Under the pieces are notes generated by a model. That model was not told where the DNA came from. It worked only from the letters and a program-made list of their open reading frames with translations, and did no database searches. Both the position numbers and the translations under genes were made by a program. Of a stretch of 64,000 nucleotides of DNA, positions 9,401-16,928 are shown one piece after another (positions within the stretch are counted from its first letter, which is position 1; every line of letters begins with the position of its first letter). Origin of the DNA: Ohessyouella blattaphilus (GTDB lineage: Bacteria > Bacillota > Clostridia > Lachnospirales > Lachnospiraceae); assembly GCF_024721265.1 (NCBI RefSeq), contig NZ_JAMXOC010000002.1, forward strand, positions 1 through 64,000. Reading direction: 5' to 3'.

Positions 9401-9590
9401 TCTCTAAGTCGCCGCTATCGTAATGATCAAGGCCGCCGATAACATTTAGAAGGGTGGTCTTGCCAGAGCCAGAAGGACCTAAAATAGCAGCAAATTCATT
9501 GCTTCTAAAGGTGACAGAAACACCGTCTAGAGCTTTTTGTACAAAACCGGCGGTTTCGTAGGATTTATGGATATCGGTTATTTTTAGCAT
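6444..9590 (-). CDS. Fused ABC transporter ATPase/FtsX-type permease (MacB-like)
   Basis: 1048 residues from the ATG at 9590. A GTG two codons earlier lies too close to the RBS AGGAG; the ATG has a 5-bp spacing. The N-terminal ATPase has Walker A GPSGSGKTT (38-46), signature LSGGQ (142-146) and Walker B ILLADEPTG (from 162). A TM helix follows near residue 260, then a very large predicted extracellular region (about 600 residues, part rich in Ala, Gln and Leu and probably helical), then an FtsX core with three TM helices near the C-terminus (QxxEIGILRAIGASK motif). MacB/FtsX-type exporters couple ATP hydrolysis to extracytoplasmic mechanics rather than classical import; the substrate is unknown. 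It is monocistronic with its own promoter. Confidence 0.88.
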   Translation of the reverse strand: MLKITDIHKSYETAGFVQKALDGVSVTFRSNEFAAILGPSGSGKTTLLNVIGGLDHYDSGDLEIDGISTKKYKDKDWDAYRNNRIGFVFQSYNLIPHQTVLANVELALTLSGVSRKERRERAKEALAEVGLADHIRKLPSQLSGGQMQRVAIARALINDPEILLADEPTGALDTKTSTQVMDLLTQIAKNRLVVMVTHNNELAEDYATRIINLKDGQIQSDTDPYTPGENETPIGEPPRKVRMSFLTSVALSFSNLKSKLGRSFMIALAGSIGIIGIAAILALANGINDYIVGIEQDTMSLYPLTIQESGLDLSSLLGEGASESEEKNETKETANTNDTEVTAEQKPVREWNFVESIFNSRSQNDLKSLKTYIENNEKKIKPYTKSIEYKYNVTPQIYLPDTDTEIAQVNPDTLMNTYTGGDTGMSQMFSFGFSTGTSIFSQLPTDAKMYEDQYDVKAGRWPEGADEAVLVLGHGGSISDYTLYCLGLRDRQELKEMLEIFATNKDEDIEVDSKQPNYTYQQLMEPTFKVVNPSDQYTYDEEYKVWINRADNAKHMESVFEKSMDLKIVGVVEPLEDSSSALLTIGVNYTPDLVDTLMRGAATSDIVKKQLASPEINVLTGKTFADENAEEPASLTDFITVNEDKIRAAFNVDTSKLNMDFNALNNITLDTSGLALPALNLQELTDALAGQVNIPTEALTAILDNLMLDFIDYAADKGATTPEDIIALFPEYIALPEVQEKLNQEISTVVADSQIQEKVTGILQNYLSTTVGSYLQNALTTIQTQLAGQIAGQLQAALSTLPAQMQNALSIDQEMLTSAFEMKASEEDIMELMNALMNPTRSTLENNLTTLGYADPEAPSQINLYSKDFKSKESVDTFLKNYNAEMEQSGADDKVISYTDLVGTMMSSVTSIVDTISYALIAFVSISLVVSSIMIGVITYISVLERKKEIGILRAIGASKGNIRTVFNAETLIIGFVAGALGIGITYIMSFIANIIVYNRLDIKNITNLPITAAFVLILISMFLAFISGLIPSSAAARKDPVEALRSE

Positions 9591-9632
9591 ATACACTCCT
9601 GATTAAAAAAATAATTAGTCTTCTAACTTTCT

Positions 9633-9661
9633 ATTATAGGTTTTGTGAGAAATAATGACAA
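9633..9661 (-). promoter_or_regulatory. Promoter of the fused ABC transporter
   Basis: On the minus strand: TTGTCA (9661-9656), 17-bp spacer, perfect TATAAT (9638-9633), about 43 bp before the ATG. Confidence 0.72.
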
Positions 9662-9678
9662 CGATTATCAGGAATAAT

Positions 9679-9708
9679 TCACCAATAATTCACGAAATGC
9701 AGTATAAT
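9679..9708 (+). promoter_or_regulatory. Promoter of the DUF3841/fchA/folD operon
   Basis: TATAAT (9703-9708) with TTCACC (9679-9684) at 18 bp. The direct repeat AATAATTCAC occurs twice here, with 1 bp between copies (9673-9693), overlapping the -35 region; it could be a regulator site. Confidence 0.5.
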
Positions 9709-9742
9709 AATGGGGAAGGAGTGCTTCGGGAGGTGTTATATT

Positions 9743-10354
9743 ATGGAAGAAAAAACGGTGAAACTTTATACGAGACAGAATGACAAGACGCTTTTGGCCC
9801 TAGAAAGAGACGGACGAATTATTAATAATCGCCGCTATGTGGAGATGCATTTTGGCGATATTGCGCCCTTGTTTTTAGAATCCTACGACTGGTTTACAAA
9901 AGAGGCGGCGCGAAGAGTGCCAAAGCCCGAGGACGTGGAGGCTTCGATTTGGTGCTCCATTGATAAGGCGAACTGTTTGCGACCGATTGAAGGCACAGTG
10001 GTGTATGTGCTAGAGGTGCCCCAGTCTCAAGTGGTGTATTTTGACGAATATAAGTGGGACTTTGTCTTAAATCGGATTTATATTCCTAAGGACGAGGAGG
10101 ATGGCGCAGCTTATGGTGAGCATATAAAAGCCTTGGGCGCTAGCAGTCGGTTTGACTTTTTGGTCGGTAAGCTAAAAGGAAAGTATCCGGAAGAAGAGCA
10201 GCGAATTAAAGAGAGCTGGGAGCGTGTGTTTGAAATTGATAAGTGGACCATCTTCAATGTGTGTGGCAATATTTGGGAGATAAAGGCAGAGTGGGTGAAG
10301 GAAATTGTCCGCCCCGGCGAATTAATAGAAGGAACAACCCCAGGGAAAATGTAA
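9743..10354 (+). CDS. DUF3841-like protein of unknown function
   Basis: 203 residues from the ATG at 9743, chosen because GGGAGG lies 6-7 bp before it; an upstream in-frame ATG at 9710 overlaps the -10 box and cannot be used. The pattern (VKLYTRQNDKTLLALERDGRI, then YDWFTKEAARRVPKP, SIWCSID, VVYVLEVPQSQVVYFDEYKWDFVLNRIYIP) resembles DUF3841 proteins, small cytoplasmic Firmicutes proteins of unknown role. No signal peptide or TM helix. It is 16 bp upstream of the folate gene fchA and probably in one operon with it; no functional link is known. Confidence 0.6.
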   Translation: MEEKTVKLYTRQNDKTLLALERDGRIINNRRYVEMHFGDIAPLFLESYDWFTKEAARRVPKPEDVEASIWCSIDKANCLRPIEGTVVYVLEVPQSQVVYFDEYKWDFVLNRIYIPKDEEDGAAYGEHIKALGASSRFDFLVGKLKGKYPEEEQRIKESWERVFEIDKWTIFNVCGNIWEIKAEWVKEIVRPGELIEGTTPGKM

Positions 10355-10370
10355 AGGAGAAAGATAAAAG

Positions 10371-11000
10371 ATGATGTTAGAACAGACAGCAATAGAATTT
10401 ATTGAACAGTTATCCTCAAAGGAACCGGTGCCAGGCGGCGGCGGCGCAGCGGCTCTAGTAGGCGCGTTAAGCGGTGCCTTAGGGCAAATGGTTTGTAACT
10501 TAACGATTGGTAAGAAGAAATACGCCTTTGTGGAAGAGGAAGTGATTACAATCTTAGAAGAGATTGAAAACCATAAAAAGAAGTTAATCCATTTGGTGGA
10601 TGAGGATGCTGCTGGCTTCTTGCCGCTTTCTAAAGCGTATGGTATGCCGGTGGAGACACTAGAACAGAAGCAAGAAAAGCAAGAGGTGATGGAGGTGGCT
10701 CTGCGTACGGCGTGCGAGGCGCCAATGGCAATGATGGAGGAAATGTTACATATTCTTATGCGTCTGGAGTTTTTAGCAAAGAATGGCAGTACTTTAGCGG
10801 TAAGTGATGTAGGAGCGGCGGCGCTATTAGGACAGGCGGCTCTTGAGACCGCATCCCTTAATATCTTTATCAATACAAAAGCGATGACCGATGAATACGT
10901 TAAGGAAGAATTTAACCACACTACTCGGCGGATGATTCAGCGCTCTAAGGAGATTAGAGATGTAGTTTGTAGTTTGGTGGATAAGAAAATTGGAAAGTAA
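10371..11000 (+). CDS. fchA: Methenyltetrahydrofolate cyclohydrolase (FchA/cyclodeaminase family)
   Basis: 209 residues, starting MLEQTAIEFIEQLSSKEPVPGGG in the usual way for the FTCD_C/cyclodeaminase-cyclohydrolase family; the glycine-rich PVPGGGGAAAL segment and the all-helical pattern (KKLIHLVDEDAAGF) are characteristic. The family either hydrolyses 5,10-methenyl-THF or deaminates formimino-THF. There is no hutI/hutH/ftcD neighbourhood. Instead folD follows 13 bp downstream, and that FolD lacks its own cyclohydrolase residues, so the cyclohydrolase reading is preferred. RBS AGGAGA. Confidence 0.82.
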   Translation: MMLEQTAIEFIEQLSSKEPVPGGGGAAALVGALSGALGQMVCNLTIGKKKYAFVEEEVITILEEIENHKKKLIHLVDEDAAGFLPLSKAYGMPVETLEQKQEKQEVMEVALRTACEAPMAMMEEMLHILMRLEFLAKNGSTLAVSDVGAAALLGQAALETASLNIFINTKAMTDEYVKEEFNHTTRRMIQRSKEIRDVVCSLVDKKIGK

Positions 11001-11013
11001 AGGAGCAAAAGAC

Positions 11014-11862
11014 ATGAGTACACTGATGAAGGGCATGGAAGTGGCAAAAGCCATGAAAGAAGGGCTGTATACCCAGGCGGGGGAGCTTAAGGCGAAAGGG
11101 GTAACACCAACACTAGCGATTGTGCGAGTGGGTGAAAGTCCCGATGATATGGCTTATGAAAGAGGAGCGATTAAACGCTGCGAAGGCGCCGGTGTGGCTA
11201 TTCGAGTGTGCGCTTTTCCTAAGGACGTAGAGAAAGGGGAATTCGAAAGTGCTTTCTTGGAGCTTAATGAAGACCCGGAAGTTCACGGAATCTTAGTGTT
11301 TCAGCCCTTACCCAAACAACTGGACGAAGACTTTGTGAAAGCCAATATTAATCCATTAAAAGATGTAGATGGGATGTGCACGACGAATATGGGCAAGGTG
11401 TTTAGCGGCGATCATACCGGCTACGCGCCTTGTACGGCGGAAGGTGCGGTCTTGCTGCTTAAGCATTACGGCATCCAAATCGCGGGAAAAAACGTGGTGG
11501 TCCTTGGGCGCAGCACGGTTGTGGGCAAGCCTCTTTCTATCCTCCTGTTAGGAGAAAACGCCACGGTGACAATCTGTCATTCAAAGACGAAGGATTTAGA
11601 TCAGGTTCTTCGTAGAGCCGATATCCTCGTGGTGGCAGTAGGGGTAGCAAAACTGGTGAAAGCTTCGATGATAAAAGAGGGAGCAGTGGTAGTGGATGTG
11701 GGGATTAATGTGAATGCAGAAGGCAAACTCATCGGTGATGTGGATTTTGACGAGGTAGAGCCGAAGGCTTCTTTTATCAGTCCTGTTCCTGGCGGCGCCG
11801 GGAGTGTGACCACCTCGGTATTAGCAAGCCATACGATTCAAGCGGCTTTTTCTTTGAGCTAA
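11014..11862 (+). CDS. folD: Methylenetetrahydrofolate dehydrogenase (FolD family, cyclohydrolase site altered)
   Basis: 282 residues from the ATG at 11014 (RBS AAAGGAG, 8 bp); an in-frame ATG at 10990 would overlap fchA and has no RBS. The family fold is clear: KDVDG (D117-D119), GRSTVVGKP nucleotide loop, SPVPGGAGSVT at the C-terminus. The cyclohydrolase triad is broken, however. The YxxxK motif reads Y48-E-R-G-A52 (Lys to Ala, codon 11167-11169) and the usual VQLPLP reads VFQPLP (Gln to Phe at 96), while D119 remains. Expected function is NAD(P)-dependent oxidation of methylene-THF only, with FchA next door completing the step. Monofunctional dehydrogenases are known in Blautia-type acetogens. 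Confidence 0.92.
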   Translation: MSTLMKGMEVAKAMKEGLYTQAGELKAKGVTPTLAIVRVGESPDDMAYERGAIKRCEGAGVAIRVCAFPKDVEKGEFESAFLELNEDPEVHGILVFQPLPKQLDEDFVKANINPLKDVDGMCTTNMGKVFSGDHTGYAPCTAEGAVLLLKHYGIQIAGKNVVVLGRSTVVGKPLSILLLGENATVTICHSKTKDLDQVLRRADILVVAVGVAKLVKASMIKEGAVVVDVGINVNAEGKLIGDVDFDEVEPKASFISPVPGGAGSVTTSVLASHTIQAAFSLS

Positions 11863-12122
11863 GAAAGAGAATTGTAGGCAATTGTACCAAAAAATGCAAA
11901 ACATTAAGAAAAAATTAACAAACTTTAAAGACTGAAACCGTCAATTTGCAACAGGTTATTAAATAATTACAGTTGAGTGTGTCGGAATATTAACAAACTA
12001 TTTGTGAATTGTGATGAAATTGTGTATTCGTTTTAGTAAGAAGTTGCAATATTAAGAAAAATATAATAAACTGAGGGTAGTTATTAGAGTGTAATCATTT
12101 AATTGAGAGAAGGAGGAAGTTT
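11863..12122. other. AT-rich intergenic region upstream of the symporter
   Basis: 260 bp with no gene. ATTAACAAACT occurs twice (11915-11925 and 11989-11999), and TTGTG-containing repeats lie at about 12001-12024. A perfect TATAAT sits at 12062-12067 but lacks a good -35 at 16-18 bp, so an activator may be needed. No riboswitch fold was recognised. Confidence 0.4.
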
Positions 12123-13535
12123 ATGTTTGATGCTATTAATAATGCAGTAGGCGCTATTAATGGAGTGGTGTGGGGCTGGCCAATGATTATCCTTTTATTT
12201 GGTACCCATCTCTTTATGACATTCCGTTTGGGCTTCATTCAGGTGAAGACGGTTTCTAAAGGTATTAAGTTATCGGTTACCGCTGACCCTGATGCCGAAG
12301 GTGAGGTTTCTCAGTTTGGCGCACTAACCACCGCTTTAGCAGCAACGATTGGTACCGGTAATATTATCGGTGTGGGGACCGCGATTGCGCTTGGTGGACC
12401 AGGAGCGGTACTGTGGTGCTGGCTGACTGGCGTATTCGGAATCGCTACAAAGTATGCGGAGTCTTTAATCGCTGTTAAGTACCGGGTTAAGACGAAAGAT
12501 GGTCGTATGCAAGGTGGAGCGATGTACGCTCTAGAACGTGGCCTTAACATGAAATGGTTAGGTTTACTCTTTGCAATCTTTGGTGGTTTGGCATCTTTTG
12601 GTATCGGTTGTGCAACACAGGTTAATGCAATTGCAACGGTTCTTGATGAGAACTTAGGCGTTCCTGGTTGGATTGTTGGTGTGGCTATTGCAATTCTAAC
12701 AGCTGTCGTTATCTTCGGGGGAATCAAATCAATCGCTAAAGTATGTGAGAAGTTAGTTCCGTTTATGGCTATTTTCTATGTGATTGGCTGTTTGATTATC
12801 TTAGTTATGAACTATGACTTTATCGGCCCAGCTATTGCAACGATTTGTAAGTTGGCCTTTACACCTGGAGCCGCTGCTGGTGGTCTTGTAGGTGGTGGTT
12901 TGATGGCAGCGATGCGTTACGGAGTTGCTAGAGGGTTGTTCTCAAATGAGTCTGGTATGGGTTCGGCGCCAATCGCCGCCGCAGCTGCTCAGACAAGAAA
13001 CCCTGTTCGTCAGGCATTAGTATCTTCTACAGGTACTTTCTGGGATACAGTAGTCGTTTGTTTGATGACCGGTCTAGTACTGGTTTCCACAATTATGAAG
13101 AACCCAACCATCAATGCTGATGAAGTTTCTAATGGTGGTGTTTTAACATCACTGGCTTTCCAACAGATTCCTTATCTTGGACCAATTATTTTAACCTTAG
13201 GTATTATTTCTTTCGCATATTCGACTATTCTTGGTTGGGCTTACTACGGTGAGCGTTGTGTGGAATACTTTGCTGGTAGTAGAGTATTGCTGGTTTATCG
13301 GATAATTTATATTGCGGTAGCGGCGATTGCACCAGTAGTTGCCCTTGATCTAGTATGGTTAATTGCGGATACGTTAAACGCTTTAATGGCAATCCCGAAC
13401 TTGGTGGCGATCTTGCTCCTATCTAATGATATAGCCAGAACGACGAAAGAGTATATCAACGATCTTGATAAGAAGGATACAACACCAGTACCGATTATTG
13501 ATGACTCTAAAGAGAGTGCTATGAATGCAGTTTAA
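12123..13535 (+). CDS. Alanine/glycine:cation symporter (AgcS family)
   Basis: 470 residues, about 10-11 TM helices. The AgcS signature ATIGTGNIIGVGTAIALGGPGAVLW is present near residue 80, followed by W-T/S-G..G.ATKYAE and the GLMAAMRYGVARGLFSNESGMGSAPIAAAAA block that forms the substrate/Na+ site. Family members import alanine or glycine with Na+ or H+ across the cytoplasmic membrane. RBS GGAGGAAG precedes the ATG. It is monocistronic with its own terminator. Confidence 0.92.
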   Translation: MFDAINNAVGAINGVVWGWPMIILLFGTHLFMTFRLGFIQVKTVSKGIKLSVTADPDAEGEVSQFGALTTALAATIGTGNIIGVGTAIALGGPGAVLWCWLTGVFGIATKYAESLIAVKYRVKTKDGRMQGGAMYALERGLNMKWLGLLFAIFGGLASFGIGCATQVNAIATVLDENLGVPGWIVGVAIAILTAVVIFGGIKSIAKVCEKLVPFMAIFYVIGCLIILVMNYDFIGPAIATICKLAFTPGAAAGGLVGGGLMAAMRYGVARGLFSNESGMGSAPIAAAAAQTRNPVRQALVSSTGTFWDTVVVCLMTGLVLVSTIMKNPTINADEVSNGGVLTSLAFQQIPYLGPIILTLGIISFAYSTILGWAYYGERCVEYFAGSRVLLVYRIIYIAVAAIAPVVALDLVWLIADTLNALMAIPNLVAILLLSNDIARTTKEYINDLDKKDTTPVPIIDDSKESAMNAV

Positions 13536-13548
13536 GTTGTTTGTTTTA

Positions 13549-13584
13549 AAAGTGCTTTTGCCTTGGGCAGAGGCACTTTTTTTA
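13549..13584 (+). terminator. Terminator after the symporter
   Basis: AAAGTGC (13549-13555) pairs with GCACTTT (13573-13579), with an inner TGCC/GGCA stem and a run of T. Confidence 0.8.
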
Positions 13585-13617
13585 TGCTTTTTTAATATTT
13601 AAAATCGCCTAGAATCG

Positions 13618-13646
13618 TTGACGTGTTTATCTGAGTTTGATAGTAT
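13618..13646 (+). promoter_or_regulatory. Promoter of nrdD-nrdG-dut
   Basis: TTGACG (13618-13623), 17-bp spacer, TAGTAT (13641-13646). The predicted transcription start (about 13653) falls immediately before the NrdR boxes. Confidence 0.72.
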
Positions 13647-13654
13647 TAGAAAGA

Positions 13655-13701
13655 ACACACGATATTGTGATTTTTAAGTTGCATATCACTAGATATAGAA
13701 G
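13655..13701. promoter_or_regulatory. Pair of NrdR boxes
   Basis: Box 1 (13655-13670, ACACACGATATTGTGA) fits the NrdR consensus acaCwwtATaTwGtgt at about 13 of 16 positions; box 2 (13686-13701, TCACTAGATATAGAAG) at about 11 of 16. Their centres are 31 bp apart, the three-turn spacing known for NrdR pairs, and they lie just downstream of the -10 box. Confidence 0.72.
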
Positions 13702-13720
13702 AAATGGAGAAGGAAACGGT

Positions 13721-15853
13721 ATGTTAGAGAAAGATGTATGGATTATTAAGAAAGATGGAACAAAGGAAGATTTTAATGTACAAAAAGTAGTGGTAGCGGT
13801 TAATAAATCAGCTTACCGAGCTTTAATTAAATTTACAGATGAAGAGTTGGGCTTTATCTGCAAGTTTGTGGAAGAGCAGGTGGATTCCATGGGCGAAGTG
13901 GAGATTCCGATTGCGGAGATGCACAACGTGGTGGAAGGGGCGCTTGAGCGGGTAAATGCCACGGTGGCTAAGAGCTACCGAGATTACCGTAATTATAAGC
14001 AAGATTTTGTGCAGATGCTTGACGATGTCTATAAGAAAAGTCAGTCGATTATGTACATTGGGGATAAAGAAAATAGTAATACGGACAGTGCTTTGGTATC
14101 TACCAAGCGGAGCCTGATTTTTAATGAGCTCAATAAGGAGTTATATAAGAAGTTTTTCCTGACAGTTGAAGAGATTCAAGCGCTTCGTGATGGTTATATT
14201 TACGTTCACGATATGTCAGCGAGACGGGATACGATGAATTGCTGCCTCTTTGATGTTAAGGAAGTTCTAAGCGGTGGTTTTGAAATGGGAAATCTTTGGT
14301 ATAACGAACCGAAGACCCTAGATACGGCCTTTGATGTTATTGGCGATATTGTTTTAAGTGCGGCTTCTCAGCAATACGGTGGTTTTACGGTGCCAAGTGT
14401 AGATGATATCCTAACACCTTATGCGGAGAAATCTTACAACAAGTATATCGAGAAGTATACCGCTCTTGGCCTTGATAAAGATATGGTGGAAAAGGTGGCT
14501 TGGGCAGATCTTGAGAAGGAAATGGAACAAGGGTTCCAGGGCTGGGAGTACAAGTTTAATTCCGTTTCGTCAAGTCGCGGAGATTATCCGTTTATCACGG
14601 TGACGACAGGAATTAATACCACTAAGTTCGGTAAGCTAGCAACCATCAAGATGTTAGAAGTGCGAAAAGAAGGCCAGGGTAAGAAAGGGCATAAGCGCCC
14701 GGTGCTCTTCCCGAAAATCGTCTTTTTATATGATGAAGAGTTGCATGGACCAGGAAAACCGCTAGAAGATGTGTTTGAAGCAGGAATTGAGTGCTCGGCT
14801 AAGACTATGTATCCAGACTGGTTAAGCCTGACCGGTGAAGGTTACGTTTCGAGCATGTATAAGAAGTATAAAAAGGTAATTAGCCCGATGGGTTGTCGTG
14901 CCTTTCTTTCGCCTTGGTATGAGCGAGGTGGGATGACACCGGCAGATGATCAGGACCAACCAGTCTTTGTTGGCCGCTTCAATATTGGCGCGATTAGCTT
15001 GCATTTGCCGATGATTTACGCGAAGGCTAAGCAAGAGGGTAAGGAATTCTATAAAGTCTTAGACTATTACCTAGAGCTAATCAGACAGCTGCATTTGCGG
15101 ACCTATGCGTACCTAGGAGAGATGCGAGCTTCCACCAATCCGCTTGCCTACTGTGAAGGCGGTTTTTATGGGGGTAAGTTAGGTCTTTATGATAAGATTA
15201 AGCCCCTTCTTAAATCAGCCACGGCTTCTTTTGGTATTACGGCACTGAATGAGTTACAACAGTTGCATAATCGCAAATCGCTAGCTGAGGACGGCGAATT
15301 TGCCTTAGACGTGATGCGCCATATTAACGAGAAGATTGAAGAATATAAGCAAGAGGATGGCCGGCTATACGCGATTTACGGGACGCCAGCTGAGAGTCTG
15401 TGCGGTCTTCAGGTAAAACAGTTCCGCAAAAAGTATGGTATCATTGAAAATGTTTCGGATAGAGAGTATATTAGTAACAGTTTCCATTGTCACGTGACGG
15501 AGGATATTACGCCCATTCAGAAGCAGGATTTTGAGGGGCGCTTCTGGGACCTTTGTAACGGTGGTAAGATTCAGTATGTAAAATATCCTATCGGTTATAA
15601 TATGCAGGCGATGAAGACTCTAGTCCATAGAGCGATGGATAAGGGTTATTATGAAGGGGTAAACCTTTCTTTAAGCTACTGCGATGACTGTGGACATGAG
15701 GAGCTCTCGATGGAAGTGTGTCCGGAGTGCGGTAGCAAGAATCTGACGAAAATAGAGCGGATGAACGGTTACCTCTCATACTCCCGGGTAAAGGGAGATA
15801 CGCGTCTTAACGAGGCGAAGATGGAAGAAATTGCAGAAAGGGTTAGTATGTAG
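13721..15853 (+). CDS. nrdD: Anaerobic ribonucleoside-triphosphate reductase
   Basis: Reduces NTPs to dNTPs under anoxia with a glycyl radical. 710 residues from the ATG at 13721 (RBS AAGGA); the open frame extends to 13637, but that region holds the NrdR boxes. An ATP-cone (WIIKKDGTKEDFNVQKV) is at the N-terminus, then the ten-stranded barrel. The C-terminal zinc ribbon is CDDC...CPEC and the glycyl radical site is RMNGYLS close to the end. nrdG begins 1 bp after the stop, followed by dut. Confidence 0.95.
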   Translation: MLEKDVWIIKKDGTKEDFNVQKVVVAVNKSAYRALIKFTDEELGFICKFVEEQVDSMGEVEIPIAEMHNVVEGALERVNATVAKSYRDYRNYKQDFVQMLDDVYKKSQSIMYIGDKENSNTDSALVSTKRSLIFNELNKELYKKFFLTVEEIQALRDGYIYVHDMSARRDTMNCCLFDVKEVLSGGFEMGNLWYNEPKTLDTAFDVIGDIVLSAASQQYGGFTVPSVDDILTPYAEKSYNKYIEKYTALGLDKDMVEKVAWADLEKEMEQGFQGWEYKFNSVSSSRGDYPFITVTTGINTTKFGKLATIKMLEVRKEGQGKKGHKRPVLFPKIVFLYDEELHGPGKPLEDVFEAGIECSAKTMYPDWLSLTGEGYVSSMYKKYKKVISPMGCRAFLSPWYERGGMTPADDQDQPVFVGRFNIGAISLHLPMIYAKAKQEGKEFYKVLDYYLELIRQLHLRTYAYLGEMRASTNPLAYCEGGFYGGKLGLYDKIKPLLKSATASFGITALNELQQLHNRKSLAEDGEFALDVMRHINEKIEEYKQEDGRLYAIYGTPAESLCGLQVKQFRKKYGIIENVSDREYISNSFHCHVTEDITPIQKQDFEGRFWDLCNGGKIQYVKYPIGYNMQAMKTLVHRAMDKGYYEGVNLSLSYCDDCGHEELSMEVCPECGSKNLTKIERMNGYLSYSRVKGDTRLNEAKMEEIAERVSM

Positions 15854-15854
15854 G

Positions 15855-16343
15855 ATGCGATATCACAATATAACGAAAGACGATATGTTAAACGGAGAAG
15901 GCCTACGGGTAGTGCTTTGGGTGGCAGGGTGTGCGCACGCCTGTAAAGGTTGCCAAAACCCTATTACCTGGGATCCTAGCGGCGGCCTCCCTTTTGATAG
16001 ATTAGCGAAGGAAGAGGTGTTTGACGAACTGGATAAGGACTATGTTAGTGGACTAACCTTTTCCGGTGGCGATCCTCTTCATCCAGCGAATATTGCGGAT
16101 GTGACGGAGCTGGCGAGGGAAATTAAGGCTCGTTATCCTGATAAGACGATTTGGCTTTATACCGGTGACACCTGGGATAAGGTAAAAGAATATGAAATTG
16201 TAAAATATTTAGATGTAGTTGTTGACGGGGAGTTTGAAGAGAGTAAAAAAGATGTGCTGCTACACTGGAAAGGCAGTGCCAATCAGATGGTGATCGATGT
16301 AAAAAACACCCTTGAGGTGGGAATGGTGGTATTGTATGACTAA
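15855..16343 (+). CDS. nrdG: Anaerobic ribonucleotide reductase activating protein
   Basis: Radical SAM enzyme that installs the glycyl radical on NrdD. 162 residues from the ATG at 15855 (MRYHNITKDDMLNGEGLR); the frame is open upstream inside nrdD, but this start matches family length. The cluster motif is CAHACKGC (CX3CX2C), followed by LTFSGGDPL, the SAM-binding GGE-like motif. It overlaps dut by 8 bp. Confidence 0.95.
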   Translation: MRYHNITKDDMLNGEGLRVVLWVAGCAHACKGCQNPITWDPSGGLPFDRLAKEEVFDELDKDYVSGLTFSGGDPLHPANIADVTELAREIKARYPDKTIWLYTGDTWDKVKEYEIVKYLDVVVDGEFEESKKDVLLHWKGSANQMVIDVKNTLEVGMVVLYD

Positions 16344-16851
16344 GCGAATCGGACAGTTTCACAAGGTGTCCTTAGAACAGTTTAAAGAGGGCTTTCGGGA
16401 CTCTTTCGGGGCGATTGACGATCAAGAAATTGAAAGGATTTACGCGGATATTAAGCTGCCACAAAGGGCAACGAAGGGGTCGGCTGGCTACGATTTTTTT
16501 ACTCCGGTACCGCTTCTGTTAAGACCGGGGAAGACAGCGAAAATCCCTACTGGTATTCGGGTGGAGATGCAGGAAAACTGGGTGCTCCAGTGTTATCCAA
16601 GAAGCGGCCTCGGGTTCAAATTCCGCTTACAGTTAAATAACACGGTGGGGATTATCGACAGTGATTATTTTTTCTCGGATAACGAGGGTCATATCTTTGC
16701 AAAGATTACCAATGATAGCAACGAGGAGAAGACGGTTGAATTAGAAGCTGGTAGCGGTTTTATGCAAGGGATCTTTATGGAATATGGCATTACTTTAGAT
16801 GACGATGTTGCCACAAGTCGAAATGGTGGTTTTGGAAGTACCACGCGGTAG
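16336..16851 (+). CDS. dut: dUTP diphosphatase (trimeric dUTPase)
   Basis: Hydrolyses dUTP to dUMP, keeping uracil out of DNA and feeding dTMP synthesis. 171 residues from the ATG at 16336, which overlaps the nrdG end and implies translational coupling. The motifs are in order: motif 1 GSAGYDF, motif 2 YPRSGLGF, motif 3 NTVGIIDSDYF, motif 4 AGSGFMQGIF, motif 5 RNGGFGSTTR. It has an N-terminal extension of about 35 residues (QFHKVSLEQF...) compared with minimal dUTPases, and the motif-3 region carries a DYFFSDNEGH insertion. Its placement in the nrd operon fits dNTP pool balancing. Confidence 0.9.
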   Translation: MTKRIGQFHKVSLEQFKEGFRDSFGAIDDQEIERIYADIKLPQRATKGSAGYDFFTPVPLLLRPGKTAKIPTGIRVEMQENWVLQCYPRSGLGFKFRLQLNNTVGIIDSDYFFSDNEGHIFAKITNDSNEEKTVELEAGSGFMQGIFMEYGITLDDDVATSRNGGFGSTTR

Positions 16852-16862
16852 TGGATTCAGTG

Positions 16863-16891
16863 TTGTCATTGTGAGAAGAAAGTATTATAAT
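16863..16891 (+). promoter_or_regulatory. Promoter of degV
   Basis: TTGTCA (16863-16868), 17-bp spacer, TATAAT (16886-16891). Its position excludes the upstream ATG at 16890 as the degV start. Confidence 0.72.
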
Positions 16892-16928
16892 GAAGGGCGT
16901 AAATGTGCAGATGGAGGCAATGAGTAGA

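Noticed and set aside
9710-9742. Upstream in-frame start of the DUF3841-like gene
   Set aside because: The ATG at 9710 lies directly after the -10 box and would precede the transcription start; the ATG at 9743 has a strong RBS.
10322-10921. Minus-strand open frame of 199 codons opposite fchA
   Set aside because: No ribosome binding site, biased Ser/Ala composition typical of antisense of a real gene; fchA is clear on the plus strand.
11863-12122. Glycine or other riboswitch upstream of the Ala/Gly symporter
   Set aside because: No conserved aptamer core or terminator hairpin was seen; only AT-rich repeats.
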